This document shows positions 22,808 through 32,306 of a stretch of 34,612 nucleotides of DNA, piece by piece; position 1 is the first letter of the stretch; each line of letters begins with the position of its first letter. The DNA is taken from assembly GCA_900155495.1 (NCBI GenBank), contig FTLJ01001180.1:1-34612 (forward strand), read 5' to 3'. The DNA comes from Porogramme epimiltina (lineage: Eukaryota > Basidiomycota > Agaricomycetes > Polyporales > Polyporaceae). The position numbers were made by a program, and so were the translations under genes. The notes under the pieces were generated by a model. That model was not told the DNA's origin and did no database searches. It saw only the letters and a program-made list of their open reading frames with translations.

Positions 22808-23665
22808 ATGGTTCTCAAGCTGCACGGCAACCCCATGTCCACCTGCACCAAGCGCGTGCTCACCGTCCTCGAGGAGCTCTCCGTCCCCTACGAGCTCATC
22901 AAGATCGACTTCGCCAAGGGCGAGCACAAGGCCCCCGCCTTCGTCGCCCTCCAGCCGTTCGGTCAGGTCCCCGTGCTCGAGACCGAGGACGGCTTCACCG
23001 TCTTCGAGTCCCGCGCCATCGCCCGCTACGTCGCGCTCGCCCACGGCGGTGTCGGCACGCTCGTCCCCAGCCCCACCGATCTGAAGAAGACGGCTCTCTT
23101 CGAGCAGGCGGTGAGCGTCGAGATGTGCAACTTTGATCCCTCCGCGTCTGGGCTCGCATGGGAGAACATGTTCAAGCCGTGAGTGCTACCCTTTTTCTTG
23201 TTGTGCGGAGTGGTAGAGAGGGGTTCCTGCGTGCGAGACGATTGGGCTCACGCGAGGCGCTGCCGTAGGATGTTTGGTGGCAAGACGGACCCCGACACTG
23301 TGGAGCGTTTCAAGACGACCCTCGACGGCAAGCTCGCGGCCTACGATGTCGTCCTTGGCAAGACCAAGTTCCTCGCTGGTGACGTGAGTCGCTCTCGCAT
23401 ACATGTTGCCACGGGCGTGACACGCTGACCGTGCGATCCGTCTCGATCTACAGGAGATCACGCTTGCCGACCTCTTCCACCTCCCGTACGGCGCTTTGCT
23501 CCCTGCTCAGGGCATCGATGTCCTCGAGTCGGGCAAGTACCCCAACGTTACCAGGTGCGTTTTGCTGCAGCATACTCTGGCAAAGATGTCGCTCACCAGG
23601 CTTCGAACGCTAGGTGGTGGAAGGAGGTTTCTTCCCGCCCGTCGTGGAAGAAGGTCAACGCCTGA
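22808..23665 (+). CDS. glutathione S-transferase, phi-like class
   Basis: Exons 22808-23178, 23269-23383, 23454-23554 and 23614-23665 give 212 residues; introns are 90, 70 and 59 nt with matching phases. The N-terminal thioredoxin-like domain has MSTCTKR with the likely catalytic Ser11, KGEHKAPAF, the cis-proline loop QVPVLE (Pro55) and the glutathione-gamma-glutamyl site ESRA (Glu67-Ser68). The C-terminal all-helical domain ends with WWKEVSSRPSWKKV. These motifs match phi-class enzymes (GSTF), known from plants and from wood-decay basidiomycetes. No signal peptide is present, so it is cytosolic and would conjugate or bind electrophilic aromatics. It sits inside the esterase/SSP island; a shared detoxification or decay role is inference. 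Confidence 0.92.
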
Positions 23666-24092
23666 GCTCCTCTGTATGCTCTAGCGACAACATTGTATAC
23701 TACGTTTACCTGAAATCCAATTTTGGAGCTGTATCATCTTGTTCGCGCGATAATAGGGCTCAATTGACCTTAATAACGCTGACCAGAGAGTATGGCCCCG
23801 ACCGTGCTCATGGGCACATGCGGCGACACGCCTCCACGTTGTGTGTACACAACTGACAACTATCGTACACACTGCACCCATGGTCGCCGTGGCGTCGCCG
23901 TCACAGGTCTTCGCGAGGCATCGCCACCACTAAGCCCAATCTCCGCTCGCAGATCTCCTGGCTATCTCGCAGCCTCGCGGTATCCACGGGAGAGGAGAGT
24001 GCCAAAATGAAGCGAGACATGCGCAGGATGGCGTGCGCAGGCGGAGTGGGGGTGGGGCGACGCGCGCCTCGGTCACGGCTGCGCGTAACCCG
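23666..24092. other. intergenic stretch, no gene seen
   Basis: This lies between the GST stop codon and the upstream element of esterase C. No frame with a domain was found. Confidence 0.4.
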
Positions 24093-24118
24093 GATCACGT
24101 TACCTGTGACTCACGCGT
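24093..24118 (+). promoter_or_regulatory. conserved 26-bp upstream element, copy 2
   Basis: This copy differs from the one at 20195 at a single base. It lies about 450 nt before the start of esterase C and has the same orientation relative to the gene. Confidence 0.65.
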
Positions 24119-24456
24119 TCATTACGGTCGTCCGTCCGAGGCGGCTCCCAGGCCCCTGCTCTTTTCCTCCCTCAGAACCTTCCACGTTCGAAGAAGCCTG
24201 GTCAGCGGGCTGCGCTTTTTCAGAGTCCATGCGCACTTTTTGAGTCCTCTGGGAACCCGACGGTCATGCGTAGCAGCACACGGTTGCCGCTGTGCTGAAG
24301 ACGGCGGTCCGAGCGCGGTACGTTTGCGCTTTTTTGCGCCCCGGCAGGTTTGCGAGGTCCGTCAATGGGCTTCTTAGCAGTCAGCTGATGTATTTTGTAC
24401 GTAGACTTCAGCAGCGAATCCGCCGGAGGATACTCCGTGAAGACCTACGATGGGTT

Positions 24457-24463
24457 TATAAAA
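24457..24463 (+). promoter_or_regulatory. TATA box of esterase C
   Basis: TATAAAA lies about 104 nt before the predicted start, followed by a CT-rich leader that ends CGCTCTCATGC. Confidence 0.6.
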
Positions 24464-24566
24464 CGGAGCTCATGTGTCGGTTGGGCTAGGACAACCGTCT
24501 TGAACTTTCCGCTTCAGCATTCTTCCAGCTCCCACCCACACCTCCTCACGCTCCTCGATCGCTCTC

Positions 24567-25809
24567 ATGCCCAAGTCCATGGCTCGCAGCCTCCTTTCCC
24601 TCTTCGCGGGCGCCGTCGCGTTTGCGGCCCCCGCGCGCGGCGCTGGTCCCAGTCCTAACCAGATCAAGAATTTGGTCACATTCGGAGACTCCTACACGGA
24701 CATCGTGAGTGTTTCGCCCCCTCTCGCGCGCGACCTTTTTCTCGTTCTCACGGCACCACGCCTGTCACGTCACGGTACAGACCACCCACGCCGACGGGGG
24801 CACGATGTGGCCCGTCTTCGCCGCGCAAGAGGGCGACTTCACCCTCTTCCCGTTCGCGCGGTCCGGCGCGACGTGCTCGAACAACCTCACGGACCGCCCC
24901 TTCCCGTCCGTGTTCGAGTCGCAGCTCCCGACGTACTTTGCCGAGGTCGCGAACGGGAGCCTGAAGCTGAACCCGGAGGAGACGGTCTACACGCTGTGGA
25001 TCGGGACGAACGACGTCGGCGCGAACGCGCTCCTTACGGGCGGCCAGGCGCCCGGCGTCACGATCGTGGACACGGTCGCGTGCGCGGTGAACTGGGTCAG
25101 CACGCTGTACAAGTCCGGCGCGCGCAACTTCATCTTCCAAAACGTGAGTCCACGCGTCCTCGCCCGTCTCCCGAGGCACGCGATTTTCACGAGGCCGCCC
25201 CTTCCCGTGCGCAGATGATCAACCTCGAGAACGTGCCGCTGTACGCGCCCGACTCGTGGCCGAACCGGTTCTGGACCGCGCAGCGCAACACGACAGAGTG
25301 GAGCGTGCTGATGCGCGAGCTCACCGTCTCCGGCAACGCGATCGCGCGCCTCATGCTCCAGGCGCTCGCGCCCACGCTGCACGGCGCGCACGTCGGTGCG
25401 CTCCCTCCCAGCTTCCAGCCCGCATGTTGATTTGACACGTGCGTGCGTGTACAGGCCTGTTTGACTCGCACTCGCTCTTCACAGAGATGTTCAACGAGCC
25501 GCAGCTGTTCCTGAACGGGACCGCGCCGCTCAACGTCACGGGCGCGGTGCACGCGTGCGTGTTCCAGCTCAACGAGAGCACGGGCGACCCGGGCGCGTGC
25601 ACGGACGCGACGGGCACGGACATGGACAGCTTCCTGTGGTGCGTGTGTGGGGCGCGAGGCGCGGGGCGCGGGGCGCGGGCTGTGCTGACGCGTTTCGTTG
25701 CAGGTTCGACGAGCTGCACCCGTCCATCCAGGCGAATCGCATAGTAGCGAAGCTTATTGCGGACACGATTCACAGGAAGTCGGAACAGTTCATCACTTGG
25801 TTCTCTTAA
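24567..25809 (+). CDS. esterase C: secreted GDSL-type (CE16-like) carbohydrate esterase
   Basis: Exons 24567-24704, 24781-25143, 25215-25395, 25455-25638 and 25704-25809 give 323 residues; introns are 76, 71, 59 and 65 nt. The start could also be the next ATG (24579), four codons later. Residues to about 26 form a signal peptide. Ser42 is in VTFGDSYTD; SGATC (74-78), IGTND (Asn123) and FDELHPS (Asp291, His294) complete the hydrolase set. Exon 4 has NGT and NVT sequons. Codon use is strongly biased to C and G at third positions, suggesting good expression. It is the probable parent, or sister, of the truncated copy at 32307-33327, with exon 2 about 98% identical. It converges with SSP2. Confidence 0.92.
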
Positions 25810-26552
25810 AATCACACGTTTGGCGTATGTGCCTCTGGGTTGGTGCATTGTTAGCTGCTTACGGAACCCGCTTTCCCGACTACATCCCTACGTTAGAATT
25901 TTGTAGCGCAGAGATGTTTGAGTCATACTTTTGCGGGTTAGCCGTACGTTCGGCTCTCGCCCATCTATTTTTCTCGAAACAGCGAGGCAGCCAGCGTATC
26001 TTTGAACCCTCATTCAGCAATATGGCAAGATTGGGCGGCTTTTCCACTTTTCTGCAGGGTCGGATCACATACCTATCTTGGTTCTATGAACATGTGGGCC
26101 GGCTGACCGAATCTGTAAGGGATGATGCGAGGGGGTGTGGCTCGTGAATGACAGAGCGTCAAACATTTTGCTCAGTGTTAATGTTACAAATAGCCACGTT
26201 ATACGTGCCAACTGACGCGCGTTCATGTCATTTATCACGCCGTAACACACTGCAAGGCTGCAGCTCCGAACGGTCATCAGTGTTAATACGAGTTGCGCAT
26301 GACATTGGGTGGGATATACACATTTGACTACAAATTTTCGACGGACAATATAATCTTTTCGTTCAAACACAACACCCAGTCAACTCGAGGTCAAGAATAC
26401 ATCGCGTGCACCGAAACATCGGAGGCACTAGCTACAAACACTCTTCGGATCTCGTCCTTCTTGATATTCCCTTGCTCTTGTATGCCTGCATAAGCAAATT
26501 GCATCGCGTTAGAATGAATCGAAGGAGATTTGTGCTGATTTCCTTACTAGTC
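25810..26552. other. convergent intergenic stretch, duplicated in part near 33.3-33.6 kb
   Basis: The sequence after the esterase C stop (CTGGGTTGGTGCATTG) recurs after the decayed esterase and, weaker, after the truncated esterase. A patch at 25901-25955 resembles 33463-33515 (words TAGCGC/CAGCGC, ATGTTYGAG and GGGTTRGCC in the same order). It therefore belongs to a duplicated segment. No gene is visible. Confidence 0.5.
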
Positions 26553-27081
26553 TCAACGGTGAGCCGGAGGCGTGATGAACGGCACGAAGACACTCTCGGT
26601 GCCCGGGGTGTAGCAGAAGCCGTCCTCGAGGGTTTCCACACAAGCACTGAGCTCGGTGCAGGTCCCACCACACCTGGGTTGGTCGCAGAACTCCACGTTC
26701 TGACTCGCCATCAGGCAATTCGTGCCCGGAGCGTCGAGGCAGGTTGTTCCGCCATTGTACACGATGCAGGCCCCGCCGCACTGGTCCCCGGAGCGCGTGG
26801 TGCAGGCTACGACCATGACGTCTGCGCCCACGTCCGCCGTCGGGCCGTTGACGAAGGTGACCTTGGCGTCAGTGGTGGAGAGCCAGGTGAGGATGTTAGA
26901 CGGGGTCGCTGCCCCCCCTGCGGCTGCGGGAAGCTGGTTTGAAAAATCAGAATCATGAACGTCAACACTGGTACGACAACAGAACACATACTGTAGCGGG
27001 ACTGGCGAGGGAGGGCGTGGCAAACACGACGGCGGCGGTCGCGGAGGCAACGAGAGCGATGAACTTCGCGGTGAGAGCCAT
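26553..27081 (-). CDS. SSP2: ten-cysteine small secreted protein
   Basis: Exons in coding order are 27081-26992 and 26933-26553 (58-nt intron), giving 156 residues. The first 27 or so residues are a signal peptide starting MALTAKFIALVASATAA, shared almost exactly with SSP4. The mature protein has the NILTWLSTTDAKVTFVNGP segment and ten cysteines in the same spacing as SSP1. It ends with an extra tail, TPPAHR, not found in the other copies, because the usual stop codon after VPFI is absent. Several positions differ from SSP3/4 (ACTTRSGDQC, CTELSACVET). Secreted, function unknown. Confidence 0.85.
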
Positions 27082-27140
27082 TGTATGCAGTGAGGCAGTG
27101 GGATGGTAAAGGACTGAAGAGAGGCCTTGGGGAAGGTGTG

Positions 27141-27164
27141 GTGCTCGCAAGCCACTTTTTATGC
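27141..27164 (-). promoter_or_regulatory. SSP2 core promoter (TATA-like plus GCTTGCGAGCAC)
   Basis: On the minus strand CATAAAAAG is followed by TGGCTTGCGAGCAC about 70 nt before the start. The same two words, in the same order and at the same distance, precede SSP4, and a related version precedes SSP3. A further shared word TATTCAGAATTGGG (plus-strand reading) is at 27256-27269. Confidence 0.6.
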
Positions 27165-27269
27165 TCAGCGGGAGGGTGGGCGCTACAATACCCTTGGTCA
27201 TGTTCTATTTCTGAGTTTTCTGAAAGGAACCCATCGCGGCGATGCCTTTGGGATGTATTCAGAATTGGG

Positions 27270-28346
27270 GTTAATGCTGACCGGACAGTGTTTGAGCCGT
27301 GCGCCAACGAAGCCGCTGAGCCGGTTCTATTTCGCTTGCGTCGCCTAGAAGACGCTCATAGACCGTTATTGCGCGCTGAATATGGCATGATATTTGCGAC
27401 ATACTCTCCATAGTGATAGGTGCGCACCTTGCAAGTCAAGTTCGAGTCAGCCCGGTGAGCACGAAGGTGAAGCTATTTCGACTGTTGTGTCCATTATACC
27501 AAATGGATAGCGGATTTAGTCCAATATTCGGGTAGATGAATGGATGTCAGGCTTGTAGGCTCATGGGCCTATTACGTCTACGAGTACCATGCGCCAGTGA
27601 GGAATCTGAATATCCGGTGTATGCAGCGCTGAGTAACGAGGATCAGCCTTTTAACCTAGTAACCCGCCGGAACTACCTCTTGTGATTTTGCCTTCGCACA
27701 ACGGAGGCGGTAAGGAAGATTCTTCTCTTCTCTGAGACTTCAGAGCATACGCTCCCGAACCACATCGTGTCCACTAGCGGACACACTTGCCCACAATAGT
27801 GAAGGTCAGCACGCCACAAGAGGCTCCTCTGTCACAGGGAGCATCCGTTTACGTGTGGTGCGATCTCGCATTGAGCATCAAAGGTAACCACCCCAAATCA
27901 CTCTACAATGACCAACTTCCGAAATTGTGGTACCTGATTAAGACCTGTCGTTTCCCTTATTAGTATGCCTGATATGTGCGTCCAAAAGGGTCACCAACGT
28001 GCATTCCGGCCCACCGGCAGGGCGGGCGTCTCCAGCCATAAATCCCAGAATTGTACTTCCCGAGAAGTTCTTAGCCGACAGGGTTGCGAACGGGAGCCGC
28101 GCCTCCTAGCGGTGTTCCGCCGATGACCGACTAGGAAATAGGCTCGCCGATGAGCCGAGTCTGCGTCGGCAAGCCGATTGAGGAGCTGATTGTAATATCT
28201 GAGGATTTTATCAGGCCTGGGTACGAAGTTGTCAGGATTTGTAGTTTATTGAGGGCGGGAGAGATTGGGAAATAAGTTACTACGGTCGCGACTCGATGGT
28301 GCCAGTGAAAGGTCGGTGAGAAGCGCCCGGCTAGGTCGGGGGGGAT
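27270..28346. other. intergenic stretch, no gene seen
   Basis: Ordinary-GC sequence between the SSP2 promoter and the decayed esterase. No frame longer than about 75 codons and no repeat was recognised. Confidence 0.45.
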
Positions 28347-28372
28347 GATCACGTTACTTGTGACTGACGCGT
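28347..28372 (+). promoter_or_regulatory. conserved 26-bp upstream element, copy 3 (at a pseudogene)
   Basis: This copy has two or three substitutions relative to the other two, including C to T in the GTTACCTG core. It lies about 225 nt before the surviving part of the decayed esterase, which shows that the original promoter region was duplicated with the gene. Confidence 0.6.
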
Positions 28373-28572
28373 CATCGCGTCATCGCTCCCTGGCCGCCTC
28401 CGTTGAATCTTCTGCGCCTACCCAACGCAAGAATCTTGGTTGCAATCAAGCTGCGATATAACCTGGTATCTCATTTCGCCGAGACTTGAACTTGCTCACT
28501 AGGGCCTAGGTGCCTCTTGTTTACTCCCGTGGTAGTGTGTGTAGATCACCTGCACCCTGGCACCAGCCTCGA

Positions 28573-29060
28573 CCCGGGAATGCGATCCCGCAGCTCATGC
28601 TCCAGGTGCTCGCACCCATGTTCCACGGTACGCACATCAGCGCTCCCCATTCTTTGTCCGGCCCTCTGCAGGCTGAAATAGTGCGTGGGTGCGTGTGCAC
28701 GCCTGTTCGACTGGCATTCGCTCTTCGCGGAGATGTTGAACGAGTCGTGGCTATTCTTGAACAGGACTGCGCCGCTCAGTGCTACATGCGCGCTGCGCAG
28801 GTGTGTGTGCCAGCTGAACGAGAGCACAGGGAATCCGGGCGCGTGAACGGACGCGACGTGCATAGACATAGATAGCTTCGTATTCTAAGCGGGGCCGGTA
28901 TTCTAAGCGGGGCCGGCGCGAGGGCTGTGCTGACGCGTTTTGTTATAGGTTCGACGAACTGCATCCGTCCATCCAGGCGAATTGCATAGTAAAGAAGCTT
29001 AATCCACAATACGGACACTATCTACAGGAAGTCTGAACAGCTTATCACCTAGTTTCTCAG
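28573..29060 (+). pseudogene. decayed esterase: 3' half only
   Basis: The sequence aligns with esterase C from the late part of exon 3 (ATGCGATC then CTCATGCTCCAGG) through exon 5. Exons 1, 2 and most of 3, with the signal peptide, catalytic Ser and GTND block, are missing. The exon 4 part has in-frame lesions, for example a stop where esterase C has Cys in GACTD context, and indels. Exon 5 ends with TAG where the others have the Trp codon before the terminal residues. A perfect 18-bp tandem duplication occupies the exon 4/intron 4 boundary. It cannot make a working enzyme. Confidence 0.85.
28881..28916. repeat. 18-bp tandem duplication inside the pseudogene
   Basis: Two perfect adjacent copies of TATTCTAAGCGGGGCCGG lie where the donor of intron 4 should be, removing the splice site. 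The perfect identity indicates a recent slippage event. Confidence 0.9.
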
Positions 29061-29133
29061 ATCAGACGCGCTTTGGGTATAGCTTTCTGGGTTGGTGCAT
29101 TGGTAGTGTGGTTGGTCTGTGGCACTATACTGA

Positions 29134-29575
29134 TGGAACTCTCTTTCTGCAGGAGCTCGGCTTTCCACCGTCCCGGATTCCGACCTCATTTTCGTTAAAG
29201 AGCCACTGCCCCGCGAGCTTGCCGCTCGTAATGCTATGCAAAACCATGCGGGCCAAGAGGTCGCCGCATACCGCCCAAGTTCTGCAGCGGGAACGAACAT
29301 ACTGGGGAGAAGTCCCTCAAGCTTTCGCCCTTCGACCTCGCGTATACCGTCGAACGGGACCTGTTCAGTGAGGTGTACACCCTCCGCTTGCGGCCATCCT
29401 ACTCTTACGGATCCTCGTACAGCGTACACTCGCGGTCTTCCCGGGACCATCGTGGCCACTCCCATAGAGTGAAGATGTAGAAGAGCGCCTTGTAGACCCA
29501 GAGATCAAGGAGGAAAGGATGTGCATGCTGGAATGGGGGTTTGGAAAGAACGAGTCGAATCGTATCGATGACCGG
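29134..29575 (+). pseudogene. fragment of an unrecognised protein gene with frame changes
   Basis: After an acceptor-like TTTCTGCAG, one frame reads LSTVPDSDLIFVKEPLPREL and continues through a hydrophilic, helical stretch to about 29310. From about there the neighbouring frame takes over (EKSLKLSPFDLAYTVERDLF, then RLRPSYSYGSSYSVHSRSS) and stops at 29478-29480. A third frame at 29480-29574 gives EERLVDPEIKEERMCMLEWG. These pieces look like real protein sequence broken by indels, lacking both ends. I do not recognise the family. A 138-codon antisense frame covers the same bases, so strand is not certain. Confidence 0.4.
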
Positions 29576-31260
29576 TATGCATAACTCGAGGTGAGTAATT
29601 TTACCGCTCGGTGAGGTCGATTTGTGAGTGCGGTGGTGTGCATAATTGGCCCTTCCATGATGCGTGTTCTGTTCCGCTCTTTCTCCCCTCTACCAGCGTA
29701 CAAGGGTTCTGACTGGCGCTGGGGCGGCAGAAGGACCCTCAGGCTTTCAAGAAGGCTCCGCTATTCGCGGCGGGATGTTTGTGTCTGAGCTGATATTCTC
29801 GGAAGAACCCTATCGGCGGCACGCGCAGTTCTCCTTCACAAGCTTTCTGTGAACCTTAGGTAAACGTGAATCCGAGATTTGTGCGTGAAGGCGCTCGGCG
29901 TCCTGGCACACCTAGTGACACACACGTTCGTGACCGATCCGGATCTTCGTTCCGCCTCCCTTCCCAATAGTGATCCTCACTCGTACCTACTACTATCAAT
30001 CTAGCATTAAATAGGACAAATCTGGCTCCAATTTGATGGCCTAATAGTAAGTGACGTGGTGGTGATCCTAATGAGCCATTTTACGCCTAGTGGTTGACCT
30101 CTGCAGGGCCGTTGGGAGTATCTACCAGCAGTAATTCCAGCCGCGTCAATCTATCCTTCTACTTTGGCGAGAAGAACTGCGCTCCTTCTGCACGGATGCT
30201 ACGACCTATGGCAGAGCGGCTTTTGTGGTGTGCCAAGTACACCAGTGGCCATCAACATCACCGGTGCATAAGTCCCAGCCAGCAGGCATGGTGTGGTTCC
30301 GGTGCGCATGCTCTGTCAGTGGTCTCAGGGCGGGGGAGAAGCATCTTTTCTCCCTTTGTTGAGTCACAAGGGTGGTTGGCGCACTGAACCATCTGATACA
30401 TTCCCGGAGGTGTCCTACGCGAGCTACTTCAAGGCGCACACTCAGCACCTACTAAAGATACTCACAAAGCTCGGCTTGTATGTCATTTTTACTTTTGTAA
30501 CTAGCTAGTGATGGTCGCAATATGAGTCGCAGTCATCATGGCTATGTCTTGAGCGATTCAATAAACGATTTCAGCCCTTTTTTAATATGTGCATATTGAA
30601 AGTTTGCTTGTTTTCGGTCCAAGCTCGAGCTGAACGTCTGAATGTAGGATCCATGCACCCATCACCGGGTAGAAGCGGGATATAGACGCCATCACGATGC
30701 TGCCGCACTCACTTGAATCATAATTTTCGAACATCTTCCGGGAAAGGCATATCGAATAGGATTAGGCCAGCAGGTTTGTTGGTACATGTCCCGAGCGTCC
30801 GGTCAGTAGATGAAGAGCCGGCTGTGTGCCCAATTCGGGATACTATTGTTCAAAAAAGCGGGCCTCGGCACCTGCGCCATGATACGACGCTGCCTGTAAA
30901 CCAAGTTCTTGCCAAGTAAATCCTTCTTCCGTGCTCGCTACATTGTACCTTGAGTAACTTTTAACAATTAGTACGTGAAGCGCTGCAATGTTCAATGTTC
31001 GCTCTTACCAGAGTTATACTATTTTACTCGACCCCCCCCCCACCAAACCACATGGTGGCTCACCTTTCACGTTCGGCTTGTAAAGGTCAAGAATATTACT
31101 AGTGCGCATTGGGAGAGGTGCGTGTCGGTGACGAATTTGTGTTTGATGCTAACAACCTGTCACTCTGGTTCTGGGACTGATACCAGGATGAGTTTTCTTG
31201 AAAATCGTCTAGAAGAGACTCTCACAGAGAGCGCTATGATGTGCGCCCAGCCGTATACCA
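29576..31260. other. intergenic stretch, possible degraded coding remnants
   Basis: Short protein-like stretches occur at 29700-29850 and 30400-30505 (+) but none can be linked into a gene or assigned to a family. The stretch ends at the SSP3 promoter. Confidence 0.35.
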
Positions 31261-31269
31261 TATATAAAG
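31261..31269 (+). promoter_or_regulatory. TATA box of SSP3
   Basis: TATATAAAG lies about 62 nt before the start codon and is followed by TGGCTCACAAGTGC and then a leader (CAGTCCAGTACC, CACTGCTCCTCTGCATA) closely resembling those of SSP2 and SSP4. Confidence 0.7.
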
Positions 31270-31330
31270 TGGCTCACAAGTGCTTTCCCTTTCTTCAGTC
31301 CAGTACCTTCGCACTGCTCCTCTGCATATC

Positions 31331-31848
31331 ATGGCTCTCACCACGAAGTTCATCACCCTCGTCTCCGCCGCCGCCGCACTCGCCATGCTGGCGGTGCCGA
31401 CTCTGGCCGTCCCAGCTTCCGTGAGTTCCCTGTCGTGCTGACTGTATGCTAGCCCGAGTCCATCATTCTGATACTTTCGAATCAGCTCTCCGCACCCACG
31501 GAGGGATTTGCGACCCCGTCCGAGATCCTCACCTGGCTCTCCACCACCGACGCCAAGGTCACCTACGTCAACGGCCCGACCACGGACGTGGGCGGGAGCG
31601 TCACGGTGGTGTACTGTTCCACCCGCTCGGGGAGCGCGTGCGGCGGAAATTGCACCGTGTACAACGGTGGGGCGAAGTGCCTCAACGCGCCAAACACGAA
31701 CTGCCTGATGGCCACTGCAAACGTGAACTTCTGTGACAACTCCTCGTGCGGCGGGAGCTGCAACCAGTACAACACCTGTGGAACTCGCCTCGACAACGGC
31801 TTCTGCTACACTCCGGGGACCAAGGGTATCCTCGTGCCGTTCATCTAG
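31331..31848 (+). CDS. SSP3: ten-cysteine small secreted protein
   Basis: Exons 31331-31420 and 31486-31848 (65-nt intron) give 150 residues. The signal peptide starts MALTTKFITLVSAAAALAML and probably ends near residue 26. The mature part has EILTWLSTTDAKVTYVNGP, then the same ten-cysteine spacing as the other three, with CTVYNGGAKC and CYTPGT conserved, and ends VPFI. It lies 458 nt upstream of the truncated esterase on the same strand, mirroring the SSP1/esterase B order. Secreted, function unknown. Confidence 0.88.
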
Positions 31849-32306
31849 GCTCACGGTGGCGCACCGGAGCTGAAACTGGTGAGGGAGTCAGCAAAAAAAT
31901 TCTCCTAACAGTTTTAACGTGATGGAAGCAGCTCACGTAGACATTGGCAAAGATAGAAAGCTTGTGAGGAACGGGACTCAGGGAATTTACGATGATTGGG
32001 CGATGTTTTCAAACAGGGATGCTCGTGATGTTGAGGTGCACATACTAGTAGCATGTAACCGACTGCTGAAGCGAAATAGATTGTGTTATTCTTGGTGAAA
32101 GCTTGGGCTGAAGATCAGCGTATATGACCCCATAACGTTGTATCCATGGTCGCAGTGATGATGACGCATTGATCGTCCCACGTGGTTCTCCACCGCGTGG
32201 CGCTTTTAGCGACCTGGTCCTGAGCGCTAGCGAGCTGCGAGCTTGGGCTTGATGACCTTTTCTTGTGCTCCCTCCCTCTCGTTCTCACGATGTCACGCAG
32301 GTACAG
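31849..32306. other. junction region replacing exon 1 of the truncated esterase
   Basis: From about 32250 the sequence resembles the end of intron 1 of esterase C (CTCGTTCTCACG, then GTACAG before ACCACCCACG). Upstream of that there is no match to exon 1, to the TATA box or to the 26-bp element. The breakpoint of the duplication is therefore inside intron 1. Confidence 0.6.

Noticed and set aside
24748..25179. long antisense frames over the esterase exons (also 20809-21276 and 32115-32681)
   Set aside because: They are mirror images of GC-rich esterase exons and recur wherever the esterase does; their conservation reflects the sense strand.
24567..25430. 287-codon frame reading through intron 1 of esterase C
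   Set aside because: After the first exon it enters the wrong frame (Arg-rich); the five-exon model restores all GDSL motifs.
27431..27460. tRNA-like GTTCGAGTC word
   Set aside because: No cloverleaf with matching acceptor, D and anticodon stems could be formed around it.
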